Of a stretch of DNA of 64,000 bases, positions 38,402 through 49,313 are shown piece after piece; within the stretch, counting starts at the first letter, position 1, and each line of letters opens with the position of its first letter. The stretch is from Prorocentrum cordatum. Its lineage: Eukaryota > Sar > Dinophyceae > Prorocentrales > Prorocentraceae. The notes beneath the pieces were generated by a model, which was not told where the DNA came from, ran no database searches, and was given only the letters and a program-made list of their open reading frames with translations. The stretch is taken from contig CAUYUJ010006546.1 of the NCBI GenBank assembly GCA_963575745.1, forward strand, positions 231,593-295,592, in the 5' to 3' direction. The position numbers and the translations under genes were made by a program.

Positions 38402-39470
38402 ACTCCGCTCTCGACATCGACTTGGAATGCTCGTGCTCTGTTTCACCACAGTCTTGGGGCGCGTGCCCGCAAACTATAAAATGTTTGTCCATTTTTGAAG
38501 CAAGGGGCTTTAGTTGCGATGCAAGAGTATCATGGCACGCGAGCTGCGGTGGACGATTTTTTTAATCACGTGCATACGCCGTTTGTCGCCTACTCCTCCT
38601 TTGCCGACGACCAGCAGCACACCGGTGGCGTGATCACCTTCGTGCCCGACTTCGGTCTCTCTCACCTTCGTTCCCCGCCTGAGGTCTCCGCGCAGTTGTT
38701 GATCCCTGGGAGGGCCCTGCGTGTGGCCATGCGTTTCAGGTCTGGCATCTCGATCATCCACTATACGATTCACAGTCATGACATCAACGCGAACACCCGA
38801 AAGCAACTTGAAGAGGTTTTGAAGAACGACGTTTTGGAGGCCTCCAGGCGCCCCCTCGAGTCCATGGTCTTTCTGCTGGGTGACTTCAATGTTCCTGTGG
38901 GGCCTCCTCGCTCTCTCGCTCCTGTCTGTGCCCGGCACGGCCAAGTCGCCCAGGTTCCTGTCCCGAGGGACTCTGCGCGGAATCGAATTTCAGGTGGTTT
39001 AAGGAGGAAGAGGTGGATGACAGAGATTCATTACAACATAGCGAACAACACGCCGAGTTCCATAGACAGAGTCCTAGTGTCTGTACATGGGTGGACCTTT
39101 ACCCAGCTCCACGCCACTGCGCTCGCGCACGGCATGCCCGAGATCTGAGATCAGAAGAGGCTATCCGACCATGCGGCGGTCTCGGTCTCGTTCAATTTGA
39201 AGGATCCCGTGGGCCCAGAGAAGCAGAACATTCCGAGGGAGATTTTTCAGCAACCTGAATATGCGATGTTTCTCCAGGGAGCTTCGAGAGCTGCTGATAC
39301 GTCTGGGCTCTCACCGCCGCATCTTCTCGAGCTTCACAAGAAGAAGCTGAGGGCTGCAGCACAACGCGCTCGAGATCGCGTTATCAAACGTCGTCCTCAC
39401 TCCCCCCTGGCCATCCTTATTGTTCTAAAATCTCTGTCCAGGGCGCTCTGGCATCAGGCTATGAAACTTG
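38402..39470 (+). pseudogene. LINE endonuclease (exonuclease-endonuclease-phosphatase fold)
   Basis: Conserved landmarks in one frame: TWNARALFHH at the start, VAMQEYHGT (catalytic Glu), HSHDIN, LLGDFNVPVG, SSIDRVLVS, and RLSDHAAVS (the SDH motif, 39164-39172). It would nick the target for target-primed reverse transcription. Two in-frame stops break it: TAA at 38477-38479 and TGA at 39146-39148. The frame is otherwise unshifted to about 39470. Confidence 0.85.
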
Positions 39471-41070
39471 CTCTCCGACCTCTCAGGACCCAGACCCCTG
39501 GCCGAAACCTGCCAGGGCGTGGATGTGCTGCAAGCCACTGCAAACCTCAAGGACCCCGAGGCTTTCGTCCTGGCAACCAACCAGGCCCAGATGGCTGCCT
39601 CTCACCGCGCTCTAGCAGCTGTCCGTCAAGAGGACGACCCTGCTGCGCCCCCCGCTGCCCGTGCCCGCCAGTGGCGTAGAATACGTGGTCTACAAAGAAT
39701 AGCAAAACCCTGGAGCCCATGTGACAGATGCATGGCCCCCCAAGGTGTGAAGCATAATGGTTGTATCATCGAAGGCCCCCGGATGAAGCTTCGTGCCCTT
39801 AGAAACGGCTGCGCCCCTTCTAATTGCAGAGAAACCCATCGACGCGGTCACCGCGAACACTCACTTGGACCGAGTTGCCCCTCCGGCGAACCTCGGCAAC
39901 ATCCCCTCCTTGGCGGAATTGGACGTACAGAAATGTCATGAGCGAGCAAATCATAGCGAACCTGGCCAGGACGGGCTACCATGCTCAGCGTGGGCCGCGC
40001 ATCCTACAGGTAAGGACGTTCTCGCGCGCTCGATTTGGCGGTGCCTGGAGGGCCACGGCATGCGCCCAGACTTCGGCATTGCGCGTGGAGTTGTTGCTCC
40101 AAAAGGCGATGCTCCAGAGGATGACGCCCAAATCAACGGAAACCCGCTCCAGACTTGACCTCTCGGCCTCAAAAGCAACGACTGCAACCCGATGGCCACC
40201 GTTTGCTTCAGGGAGTTATCTAAGGCGCTTCCGTCGTTCATGGGCCCGTCGCAGAGAGGGTTCGCCACCTCGAGAAACCGCGGGCCCAACGTTCTCGAGC
40301 TTGGCGCCAAGGCCCGCGTCGCGTCCACGCCTCAGTCAGCCCCTCGCCCCCCCCCCGCCCTCCTCAGCTAAGACTGTGGCCACGCCTTTCCCTCTGTTGC
40401 TCACCGGTGTATTTCCCTTGTTCTCGGCCGTCTCAATCTCCCGCCCCCCCCCTTGCCCCCCCTCCCCCCCTCTACTCAAACATCAATTGCGTTGGCCAGG
40501 CCCAGGGCGAGATTGGTCGCCTTTTCTATATTCAGTCGGGCATCGTGCAGGGCTGCCCGGCTTCTGGCACACTGCATGCGATAGTTTCGCATCCATTCTT
40601 GGCGCTTCTCAGGCGGCGACTCGAGCAGCCGCAACTCGGGATGGCCCGAGCATGCGCGGATGACCTCGGTGCTGTGATATGAAAATTGTCTGCGCTTCCT
40701 GTCGTTTTTTTAGATATGTTTCAGGCAGCGGAGCAGTTCGCTGCGCTGTTCCTCGAGCCTGCCATGTGTTTTCTGGTGCCGCTCGCCGGTGCATACAGCG
40801 ACGGCCTTGCCGAACGATGCAGATCATGGCTCCGCCAGGATGTGCTGGCGCGGTCAGCATTTCAGGTGGTTGAAGCCCTCTGGTACTTGGGTCTCCGCCT
40901 GGGCCCTGCAGTCAGCAGGTCCGCTTGCGAAAAACGTACGTAGAGCGATGCAGATCGGCTCAGCTTCCGCTCCTGTCGCGGTGAACGCAGCAATGTACGC
41001 CAAGCGCGATGTGCCTGTTCTCTCGTATGCTGCCCAAATTCGCAAGCGCTGGTGTCGCCTGCCATGAGAA
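39471..41070 (+). pseudogene. LINE reverse transcriptase
   Basis: A helical leader (LATNQAQMAASHRALAAVRQ) is followed by PGQDGLPCSAWA (near 39963), PLGLKSNDCNPMA (from 40159), GIVQGCPASGTLHA (near 40545), and the catalytic CADD box (40653-40664) in place of YADD. It continues with VLSYAAQ (near 41020). In-frame TGAs stand at 40156-40158 and 40680-40682. Frame changes occur near 39470, 39750, 40370-40480 and 40920. A C-rich stretch at 40345-40480 replaces expected conserved sequence. Confidence 0.85.
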
Positions 41071-41192
41071 TAAAAGAACATGCCCTCCTTGCCCGAGTGT
41101 AGAGGACCCCTCGCTGTGCCTTCCCAAGAAACGAGATGTGAAGTCCGCGTGAATGGGGTGGGCCACATCTACCCAATATAGAAACCACGGCG

Positions 41193-41840
41193 ATGGCTTC
41201 GCTCATGCGCGCAGCCCTCGTAACCTTCAAAGGCTGGCGTCCATGGCAAGAAGAACTCAACGAAGCTGCGATCGAGCACCGCCCCCTCGCTCTCGTCTTC
41301 CGAGATTCCCCCCACTTTTTCTGGTGCGAGTCCAGCGCAGTTGAGAGATTTGCGGAGGCTGCCTCTGGTTTTCCATTGGACAAGCGAGTGCGGAGAGCAG
41401 CGACCCAGGCTCTCCAGGACATCCAGCCATCTCTTTCCGCTATGATAACGATGCCTCTTCCTTCCCCTCGTCCCAAGATCCAACGAGAACTGGTGGCCAC
41501 GCTCAATCGTGCCCTTGCTCCCACGGATTTCGGTATCATGTTTTCTTCCCGCCTTCTCTGCTGGTTCCCTGAGCTCCGCAGAGAATTCCTCGGTGTTGAT
41601 TGCTCGCAGGTGCAATCGGCGCGCGCGAAGTTAGCCCCTGCCCATACATTGGCATGCATCAAGACCCTCGCGGGAGGCTGGGCTACGCAGGCGCGTTTCC
41701 AGGGTCAATGTGCCCGCTGTTTCATCTGTGCCTCTCCCAACTTCCGTGATACCATCTCTCACTACCTTGTCTGTCCTATTGTTATAAGGCTCTGCGCCTG
41801 TCTTCTCAACATCCGGGTTGACTCTTCACCTATATCCTAG
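41193..41840 (+). pseudogene. LINE C-terminal region with CCHC-like motif
   Basis: 215 codons in one frame to a TAG. After KGWRPWQEELNEAA it reads a helical region, and near the end CFICASPNFRDTISHYLVC (about 41718-41775), a C-x2-C...H-x4-C arrangement like the terminal zinc finger of many LINEs. Confidence 0.7.
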
Positions 41841-42325
41841 GCCTGCTTGACCAGCCTGTCACAGCTCAGAGCTTACATTTCTCAGTTGTTGTTCTTCTAT
41901 TCTACAATCACGCAACCCCATAGTCTCGCGCGAGGCCAGGACAGCCCTTCGCTGAGAGGCAAATTCAGGAACTAATGCCCCAGGCGCGGGATGCCTTCCA
42001 ACGTCTAGTGCGAAGTGGACCAGCTGCACGACTCCTTCCATGCTACGGGCCAGGAGGAAGAGGAGGAGGAGGAAAAGGAGGAGGAGGAGGAGGGGGGGGA
42101 GGAGGAGGACGAAAGGGGAAGATGAAGAGTTGGAGCATGAAGGCGGAAAAGAGACGCGGGCAGTGTGATCTTGACTTACGAGAGCACGTGGGGGACACGA
42201 GCACAGAAAGAGGAGGAGCAGCACCAGGAGGTGGACAGGGGCGTGCAGTTGTGCGGCCAGCGCTCTAGCGCGATCCCGCGCGTGCTCCCGTCACCGCCGT
42301 GACCTGATGTACGCCGGCTCTGCCG
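41841..42325. other. Intergenic with (GGA)n
   Basis: GGA tract at about 42050-42112. The rest holds no recognised gene. Confidence 0.5.
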
Positions 42326-42400
42326 TTGCTTGGCCTGCGCGAGGCCAAGTGGGACGAGGAAAAAGACGAGTTCGAGTGCGAGATCAAGGCTGGTGGGTAC
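42326..42400 (+). other. Exon-like island
   Basis: Reads LREAKWDEEKDEFECEIKAG with good GC3. The end GCTG-GTGGGT could be a donor site. Same charged character as the islands at 5087 and 27540. Confidence 0.22.
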
Positions 42401-43215
42401 GCGGGAGGAGGAGGAGGAGGTTGTAGAAGGCGGGGGGCGGGGATGAGGAGGCACGGTGCAGAGAAAGGGAAGAATGGAGAGAGGTGTGGGGGGGGAGAGG
42501 GCTGGAGGGATGAGGAGTTCGGGTGAGGGCAACAGAAAAGAACAACAGATGAGGACATGGACGGGAAGGTGCACGTGGAGGAATTGGCAAGGTGGTGGTG
42601 GGACGTCGGCATGAGCGTGGGCGCTATGCTCGGTCGAAAAGCTCAATTCAACGGCATTGAACTGGCGCTGAACAGAAGTGTGAAGCTTCGCACCCAGCAT
42701 GGAAGGCTCCACAGGGACGGCGCTTGGGCAGGGAACCGGACTGGCCATGGCGCGTGGGTCACGGGGGAAGAATAAGGGGGCAGAATTGATGAGTTTGAGG
42801 GAAGGAGGAGAGATGCATACTCACGGAAGAGGGAGGGGGTCGACGAATGAGAAATGGCAGGTGCGTTTTACCACGAGCAGTGGTACCGTCGCCAATCCGC
42901 ACATTCATGGAGTGGGTCTGATGCCTGATATTTCATGGGTGTATCTTGCAACGCTCAGCCTATTGCGTTTTGATTGCCGCGTCAGGCTGCGTTCGGGTGG
43001 TTTGCAGTCGCGCGGCTGGGACCGTGAGCAGGTATGTCGTGCGAGCATGTTCCTGCGCGTGCGTTTCAGTGATTGGATACAGTCAGGTGGGCAATGCTTC
43101 AGGACGGCACACGGCGCTACGTATTGAGCGAACGGATTGAATGGAAAGATTGTGGCCGGACACGGTGCGCGATACTTCGCACGAGCTGGGGAGGCGCCGG
43201 ATCCCGACGACGCGA
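42401..43215. other. Intergenic, no gene recognised
   Basis: Purine-rich near 42400-42530, then mixed DNA. No supported gene. Confidence 0.4.
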
Positions 43216-43665
43216 AAGGGGGGAGGAGGGGGAGGGGGAGGAGGAGGAGGAGGAGGAGGAGGAGGAGGAGGAGGAGGAGGAGATGGAGATGGAGGAGGAG
43301 GAGGAGGAGGACGAGGAGGAGGCCTGGCCACAGGGAGGGCCGGTGGCGCGGCGGCCGGAGGGGGCGGCGCGCTGCCAGGTGCTGGAGGGCAAGCTGCTCC
43401 TCGCGGAGTCGATGGGCGGCGACGGCGGGGGCAGCGGCGGCGGGCCACAGATCGACGAGGCGCGGTCCCCAGCCCCTTCCTCCTCCTCCTCCTCTCCTCC
43501 TCCTCCTCCTCCTCCTCCTCCTCCTCTTCCTCCTCCTCCTCCTCCTCCTCATCCTCCTGCTCCTGCTCCTCCTGCTCCTCCTGTTCCTCCTCCTCCTCGT
43601 CCTCCTCCTTCTCCTCCTCCTCCCCCTCCTCCACCTCCTCCCCCTCCTCCGACCCCCTCCGGGAA
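43216..43665. repeat. (GGA)n, GC-rich island, (CTC)n
   Basis: GGA to about 43325, then an exon-like frame (43330-43445, including CQVLEGKLLLAESMGG), then CTC from about 43480. The two arrays are complementary, so the block could fold on itself. Confidence 0.75.
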
Positions 43666-43680
43666 GCAGCGGGGCTTGGG

Positions 43681-44052
43681 GGCGGCCGGGGGTGGCTGCA
43701 GGTTCGCACCACGGGGGCCCGAATCGGAGCTACCCTGGACCGCGGTTATCCCGGAAAGCTCGGGCATCCAACATTCCTCACCAGCCTCGAAATTATCCTT
43801 ATCCCTGAGATTGACACACCAAAAGGCGATGACAATCTTAGGGATGCACCCTCAGAAACTGAGGGAATCCCTAAGATCGCCATCGTGATGCGGCGATGCC
43901 GAACATAGGGATAGGGATATGTTCCAGGCTGGTAAATTCCCGAACCATCAGGGCTAAGGGCGGTCAGGGGTAACTGCAGATTCGCGCCTCGGTGGCCCAA
44001 GCTGGAATCACCCCGGACAGCAGCTCTCCCGGACGACTCGGGCGTCCGAGGA
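43681..44052. repeat. Direct duplication around a hairpin
   Basis: A ~90-bp segment (GGTGGCTGCAGGTTCGCACC at 43691 and its diverged partner near 43969) repeats 278 bp apart. Between them, 43835-43876 forms a hairpin (ATCTTAGGGAT/ATCCCTAAGAT with CCCTCAG/CTGAGGG). Confidence 0.75.
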
Positions 44053-44211
44053 GGAGAGGCGGCGAGTGAGGGAGGAGGCGGCCGGAAATGGAGGGGGCAG
44101 AGACGACGGAAGACCCTTGGGGGGAGGAGGGAGCCGAAAAGGGGGAGCGAGACGGGGGGAGGGGCGGTAGGCGCAGGGGCAGCGAGGAGGAGGAGGCGCC
44201 GGGCCTCAGCG

Positions 44212-44635
44212 ATCCTCCTCGTCCTGCTCCTCCTCCTCCCTCCCCTCCTCCTCCTCCTCCTCCTCCTCCTCCTCCTCCTCCTCCTCCTCCTCCTCCTCCT
44301 CCTCCTCCTCCTCCTCCTCCTCCTCCTCCTCCTCCCTCCCCTCCTCCTCCCCTCCTCTCCTTCTCCTCCTCCTCCTGCTCTTCCTCCTCATGCTCCTCCT
44401 CCTCCTCCTCCTCCTCCCTCCTCCCCTCCTCCTCCTCCTCCTCCTCCTCCTCCTCCTCCTCCTCCTCCTCCTCCCTCCTCCTCCTCCCTCCCTCCCCTCC
44501 TTCTCCCCTCCTCCTCCTCCTTCTCCTCCTCCTCCTCCTCCTCCTCCTCCTGCTCATCCTTCTCCTCCTCCTCCTCCTCCTCCTTCTCCTCGTCCTCCTC
44601 CTCCTCTTTCTCCTTCCTCCTCCTCCCTCCCGTCG
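44212..44635. repeat. (CTC)n array, 420 bp
   Basis: Nearly pure pyrimidine on the plus strand. Ser, Leu and Pro homopolymer frames are artefacts. Confidence 0.95.
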
Positions 44636-45277
44636 GAGCGGTATCCTTGTTCGAAGGAGTGCTGTTCGCGGCCGCTTGGCAGACCCCCCTCCCGCCGCCC
44701 CACTACCAGGCTCGCGCACAGGAGGGCTGGAACCCGGCCCCCCACGGGTGCAGGTTGGGCGAAGGGGGGTTATGAACAGTCAGCGACGGACGATCGAGCG
44801 ACCGACGGCGACGACAACCATCAGCGACGACGGCGACCGTGAGTCCGACCTATCTGTGAAGGTCCAGCCACTCGCCTGCACGAACGCACGCTTGTCCAGT
44901 TGTGTGTCCCGACCACCCGGCCCGATCGTTTCCATGAAAACCCGGCTTCATCTGTCATCTTCCGCCCGCCTGGACAGCCCGTCGGGTTCCGATGCCCGAC
45001 CCGCAGGTTAGGATCCGCTTGGTCGCTTGCATTGCATACAATCCCGCCCGCCAGCTTTGATGTCCCACCCAACCCGCCCGACATGTAGGGTCCCGCCCGT
45101 CAATTACACACGATTTGAGTTGTCAGTGGATTGCAAATGTTTGCCTAGGCGATTCCCATGAGCTCGGACACACTTTAGTATGATGTGATAGGGAGCCAAG
45201 ATTACATCACTCTTGCTTGTGGCGCACTCTGCGGCTGCTCGTTGGTTGCTGTCGTGTGATGCCCAAGTATATGTCGG
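44636..45277. other. Intergenic, no gene recognised
   Basis: CCCGCCCG and GTTCCGATGCCCGACCCGC-type words occur. Single-copy-looking DNA otherwise. Confidence 0.4.
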
Positions 45278-45432
45278 GGCTGGACAGACCTTCTACCCTG
45301 ACACGTCGATTGAGGAATTGGCCGTTTTCGGTTCGCGAGAGGGCGTCGCGGCCGTCATTTTTGCGTCCAGGTGCGTCGGTTTCGGCCCCAGGCCGTCTTC
45401 ATTAAGGGGAGGTTTACTAAAGGGAGGTTTGC
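45278..45432. mobile_element. Family G inverted-repeat element, copy 2
   Basis: Left GGACAGACCTTCTACC, right-end reverse complement GGGCAAACCTCCCTTTAGTA. The interior TTCGCGAGAGGGCGTCGCGG matches copy 1. Confidence 0.6.
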
Positions 45433-45784
45433 CCACCGCCGAATATGAGTGGTCAGTGGGACCGGAAGGGGGATGTACCCTTTTGTGGCCGTTGCTTTTT
45501 GTTCACGTTGACATGGGCCTGGCATTGGCCCGAGTTTGAGCAGCCGATCTGAAGGACTGCCGCTTTGGGCAACCACGATGCTTTCCCTCGGCTCCTTGAT
45601 TTCCCTCTGCTCTACCTCCGCTCGGTTCCCTTCCTTTCCTATGATGTCCTCCCTCCCGCCATTCCCCTGCTCTCCTCCCTCCCTGATTTTCCCTATGCTT
45701 GTTCCTCCGCTTCGCCCTTCTCGCCCCCCTTCATTTCTCTGCCTGCCTCCCTCTCCTCCAAGACTCTAGGCCTCCTAGATGGGG
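45433..45784. other. Intergenic, no gene recognised
   Basis: Pyrimidine-rich from 45590. No supported gene. Confidence 0.4.
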
Positions 45785-46030
45785 TCCAAGTAGATGGGGT
45801 CGGAGGATCGCGCCGCATCGCCGATGCATCGGCGATGCGGCTCGACGTGGAGCCCGTGTTTCCCCGCGCCGATGCATCGCCGATGCATCGCCGACGTGTC
45901 GCCCATGCGGCGCGATCCTTCGACCCCGTCTGCTCGGACCCCATCCACTCGGACCCCGTCCACTCGGACCCCATCTGGGAGGCCCCATCTGGGAGGCCCC
46001 TTCGATCCTTCGATCCTTTGACCCCGTCTG
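45785..46030. repeat. Inverted-repeat cluster with GATGCATCG palindromes
   Basis: GGGGTCGGAGGATCGCGCCG is mirrored by CGGCGCGATCCTTCGACCCC about 110 bp away. Inside lies a perfect palindrome, ATCGCCGATGCATCGGCGAT. ACTCGGACCCC words repeat to the right. Confidence 0.8.
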
Positions 46031-46189
46031 CTCGGACCCCAGCTGGGAGGCATCTGAAAAGACGCCGCGGAACGAAACCCGCGACGGTCCGCCCGCCGAG
46101 CCAATGCCCCGACCTTTAGCGCGCGGGTTTGGCGTGTCGGCCCGCTCGCCGCCGTGCTGCGTGCAGAAGTCCGCCCGCCCACGATGGGC

Positions 46190-46420
46190 CTGTGTTTTCC
46201 ACCACCACCACCACCACAAGGTGGAGGGGGGAAGGAGGTCGAGGAGGAGGAGGACGACGAAGAGGAGGAGGAGGAGGAGGAGGAAGAGGATCAGGAGGAC
46301 GTTGAGGCTGAGGGCGAGGAGGAGGACGAAGAGCAGGAGGAGGAGGACGAAGAGGACCAAGAGAGGAGGAGGAGGAGGAGGAGAAGGACGAGGACGAGGA
46401 GGAGGAGGAGGCTCCTACTT
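46190..46420. repeat. (CAC)n and (GGA)n tracts
   Basis: A short CAC run at about 46198-46220 followed by imperfect GGA to about 46415. Confidence 0.9.
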
Positions 46421-46564
46421 GCGGCAGGGTTGGTGGAAAACAGGGCCCATCAGCCCACCCCGCCCGATTGGCCCGTCCTTCAGGATCCTCCCGCCCAACC
46501 CGCCCGTTGAGGTCCGCCCACCCAGCACACCCGTTACGGTCTCACCGCTCGCTCGAATGACGGT

Positions 46565-46815
46565 TGTATTGTCCCGCCCGCGCTGCCGTCGTGACGTCGT
46601 CCTTCTCGTTCGTCCGTATCACGATTGGCGTCGGTTTGCGTTGTTGTCGTTGTTGCAGTCGTCGTCGCAGTTGTCGTAGTCGTCACAGTTGTCGTCGTCG
46701 TTGTTGTCGCTCTCGTCGTCGGTCGCCGTCGGTTGTCGCACTCATCTCCGTCAACCGTCGCAGTCGCCGCCGTCGTTGTCGTGGCTGTAGGTGTCGTCGC
46801 CAGCGTAGTCGTTTG
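46565..46815. repeat. Degenerate (GTC)n/(GTT)n array
   Basis: GTCGTCGTTGTTGTCG-like words, similar to 14641-14880. Confidence 0.8.
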
Positions 46816-47287
46816 CTGGCGTGGAGGGGGGATCCCCCACCCCCTTTGCACCAATGGGCTGGGGATTCTCGTGGTTTCTACCCCCCGCTTTCCTTTCTCA
46901 GGGGGTGGGGGATAGGATGGTGAGGTGGGGGGAGGGGGAGGGAGGGGTCCGCCCAGTTTCGAATTCAGGGTCCTGGTTTTCTTTTGGAGGGGGGGGGGGG
47001 GGGGGCTGGTTCTGGACGGGCCCCGTGGCCTGCTCCGCTGCCAGACGGCAGTGATGCGCGCTCCGTCTCACTGCTCCATTCTCCAACTTGCTTCCTCTCC
47101 TTGTTTCCTTACCCTTCCGTCCAGGATGCTCATCCTTCCTGTCTTGTCCTCGTTCGCCTTTTCATCCCTGGCGCCCGAATCTGCAGAAGGCGTCGCCTCC
47201 TGCCGCGGGGCACCCTGCTGATTGCTTGCCTGTGTGGCTCTTCAGAGTGACACTTCTCCGACGCGGGGGCTTTTCCACAAGCCTCGA
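46816..47287. other. Intergenic, no gene recognised
   Basis: Includes a run of about 16 G near 46989. No gene recognised. Confidence 0.4.
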
Positions 47288-47480
47288 AGAAGAACAACAA
47301 AATAAAGATAAACTTTTGGCGCTCCGCGCGGATTTCTTGGATCCGCGCTTGGGCCCCCCGGCGGCGGCTCCGGCGCCACCCCTGGCGCGCGTTCCGCGCG
47401 CCAGGGAGGGTGGCCCAGTGCGAATGCAAGAAATCCGCGCGGAGCGCAACAAGTTTATGTTTATGTGGCTTTCTTTTCGT
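47288..47480. mobile_element. Family E GC-rich foldback, copy c
   Basis: Left AAACTTTTGGCGCTCCGCGC and right GCGCGGAGCGCAACAAGTTT form a nearly perfect stem with GGATTTCTTGGATCCGCGC inside. The extended flanks GAAGAAGAACAAC and TTTCTTTTCGTC are also roughly inverted. Confidence 0.8.
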
Positions 47481-47894
47481 CTAAAGTCACCGCCTGGGCG
47501 ATCGAGCTTTGGGGACTTTGGCAGGTGGTGGATATGGGTATAGTTGGTCCCCCACGGCCAGCATATGTCAAGATGCACCGTGCCTGGAACTGCAGTACGA
47601 GGCCAGGCGGTGGTGTCACCAATGGATTTCCGTTTCGCCTCGCAATATCTCAGGATAGGACGGTGCCAGGGGCATGTTACGCGAGGGGTCGTGGCTGCCC
47701 GCGCCCAGCACCACTGAATGTTGCAAGGGGTCGCAGAGGAGCTTGGGGGGTGAGAGCGCTCGCGATCGCCGACAGAAGGATCGTTCGAGGAACGGCGGAT
47801 CACCCGAAGCGCTTCACGTTTCCTGTTGCCTGTGCTTCATTCCCCTCGCGTTTCCCCTACAGTGAGCGGCTTGAATAAGAAACATTTACTTTTC
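47481..47894. other. Intergenic, no gene recognised
   Basis: Single-copy-looking DNA. Confidence 0.4.
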
Positions 47895-48030
47895 AAAACG
47901 GGCTCGGTCGTTCCTTAGGCTTGCATGCGTTATTTACAGTTCCTTATGCGTTATTTGTTATTTCTCGTTCCTTATGCGTTATTCCCTGGGATAAACAAGG
48001 GGCTTCGTTCCTTTATCGTTCCTTAGGTCA
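47895..48030. repeat. Family I related, diverged copy
   Basis: Multiple GTTCCTTATGCGTTATT words and the end GTTCCTTAGGTCAGGCTG resemble the family I right end. Confidence 0.45.
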
Positions 48031-48176
48031 GGCTGATGAATGTATCCTCTCGCCTCCATGCTGCGCAGGGAAGTGGCGCCGTCTCTGGCTGTGGCCTCGC
48101 CCCCTCCGCCGGAGCAAAATTGGCTCGCGCACCAATGGGAGGAGGGATGCCAGTGGCAGTAGGAGGGTACAGCCCG

Positions 48177-48335
48177 GGCCCTGCAGAAGGAACCCTTTTC
48201 GTTGGGGAGGGGCTCGGTGTTCCTTGATTGTTCTACAGTTTGCCTTCTGTTTTCCTGAGGTGTTCTATGGGAATCGAAGTTCAACTTATGGGAGAAAGGG
48301 GCCCCGTTCCTTATTTGGGGTTCCTTAGGTCAACG
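48177..48335. mobile_element. Family I inverted-repeat element, copy 1
   Basis: Left GAAGGAACCCTTTTCGTTGG, right GGGTTCCTTAGG and GTTCCTTATTTGG (inverted). Interior TTGATTGTTCTACAGTTTGC. Copy 2 at 50162 matches along its whole length. Confidence 0.6.
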
Positions 48336-48811
48336 CCCCGACTGCACGCGCAGGCGTACTCGACTGAGCCCGCGCAGACCGCTTCGGGGGCGATCGGCAT
48401 GAGGGTGACTCCTCGGGTGGAGGGGCACCGACACCTCGGACAAGCAAGCGGCACATGTTTCCGAGCCCCGTGCGAGCTGGTGCCATGCGGGTGGACGCGA
48501 ACCTTGCGCGGGCCATGCTTGCCTCGGGGTCGCGCTAGCACGTCTCCGTTCTCACTACCGTTGCGCCAGCGCATTGTGCTGCCATGCGTCAAACTTCCAG
48601 CAGTGATGGCGCATCTCTCGCGCCTCCCCCCTTCCTCCCCTCTATACCTCGCCCCCCCTGGCCCCTCCCTCTCCCCTCCCTGGCCCGCCATCCCTCATCT
48701 CGCCTCCCCTGCATCCCCTCTCCTTGATGCTGTCATCCGCAGCCGCCGCCGTTTTTCCTCCTGCTCCCCCCCCCCTCCCCCCTCCGCGCCCCACTCCCCT
48801 CCGCGCTACAG
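48336..48811. other. Intergenic, pyrimidine-rich towards 48811
   Basis: A long C/T-rich tract at 48630-48811 ends in CTACAG, as an intron before an acceptor site would. Confidence 0.4.
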
Positions 48812-48916
48812 GCGGCCTGCGTGGTGCCCCGCGGGCAGGGCGTGCTGTGCGTGGGGTGCCTCAAGCAGCTGGTGCACCGAACGGCGACTCGTCCACAGTC
48901 CTCCACCAAGGGGGAG
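48812..48916 (+). CDS. Candidate exon with a CxxC pair
   Basis: 105 nt (35 codons), preceded by a pyrimidine tract and CTACAG, followed by GTAAAC. It reads VLCVGCLKQLVHR with high GC3. With the next candidate (49229-49313, CPLC) it could contribute to a zinc-binding protein. No start or stop is defined and no family recognised. Confidence 0.35.
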
Positions 48917-49228
48917 GTAAACTCTTTGATACCTTTGCTCCTCTCCCTTCCCCTCCCAGCATTGCGTTGACCAAACAACATATGCGTGAGGCCTTTCATG
49001 CGTCCTGGGCTGTTCCACTGGTTCGTTGCGTTCCCCCCCCGTCCCCTCTCTCCCCCTTGCGCCTCTCTCTCCATCTCCCTCCTTTATACGGTGTCTTATT
49101 CCTTTGCATGTTCCCTCCCTCCTCCTCTTCCCTGCCTCCTCATCCGCTTCCTCACCTTTTCCCGCTCTCTGTCCTTCCTCTCCGCCCCTCGTCCACACCC
49201 CACCTCCTGCGTTGATCCTCCTCCCGCC
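48917..49228 (+). other. Candidate intron
   Basis: Pyrimidine-rich, begins GTAAACTC. The exact acceptor is unclear. Confidence 0.25.
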
Positions 49229-49313
49229 TGGGACTTCTCTCTGTTCTGCCCGCTCTGCCTCCGCGGCCGGGAAGAGGAGCGGGATCTGAGCAGGAAGTTA
49301 GCAGGAACCGAGG
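49229..49313 (+). CDS. Candidate exon with CPLC and charged tail
   Basis: Reads WDFSLFCPLCLRGREEERDL, then SRKLAGTE, followed by GGTGAGGAGG, a plausible donor. A GGA array follows at once. It pairs by context with the exon at 48812. Confidence 0.3.

Larger units (their letters stand above)
37883..41840 (+). mobile_element. LINE-type non-LTR retrotransposon, degenerate
   Basis: About 4 kb. In order: an N-terminal region, apurinic/apyrimidinic-like endonuclease, reverse transcriptase, and a C-terminal zinc-finger-like region. This matches LINEs of the endonuclease-bearing type. At least five in-frame stops and several frame changes make it non-functional. I could not define target duplications or a 3' tail. 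Confidence 0.85.

Noticed and set aside
43835-43876. Transcription terminator from the ATCTTAGGGAT hairpin
   Set aside because: A rho-independent terminator reading has no meaning in a eukaryotic context, and no T-run follows.
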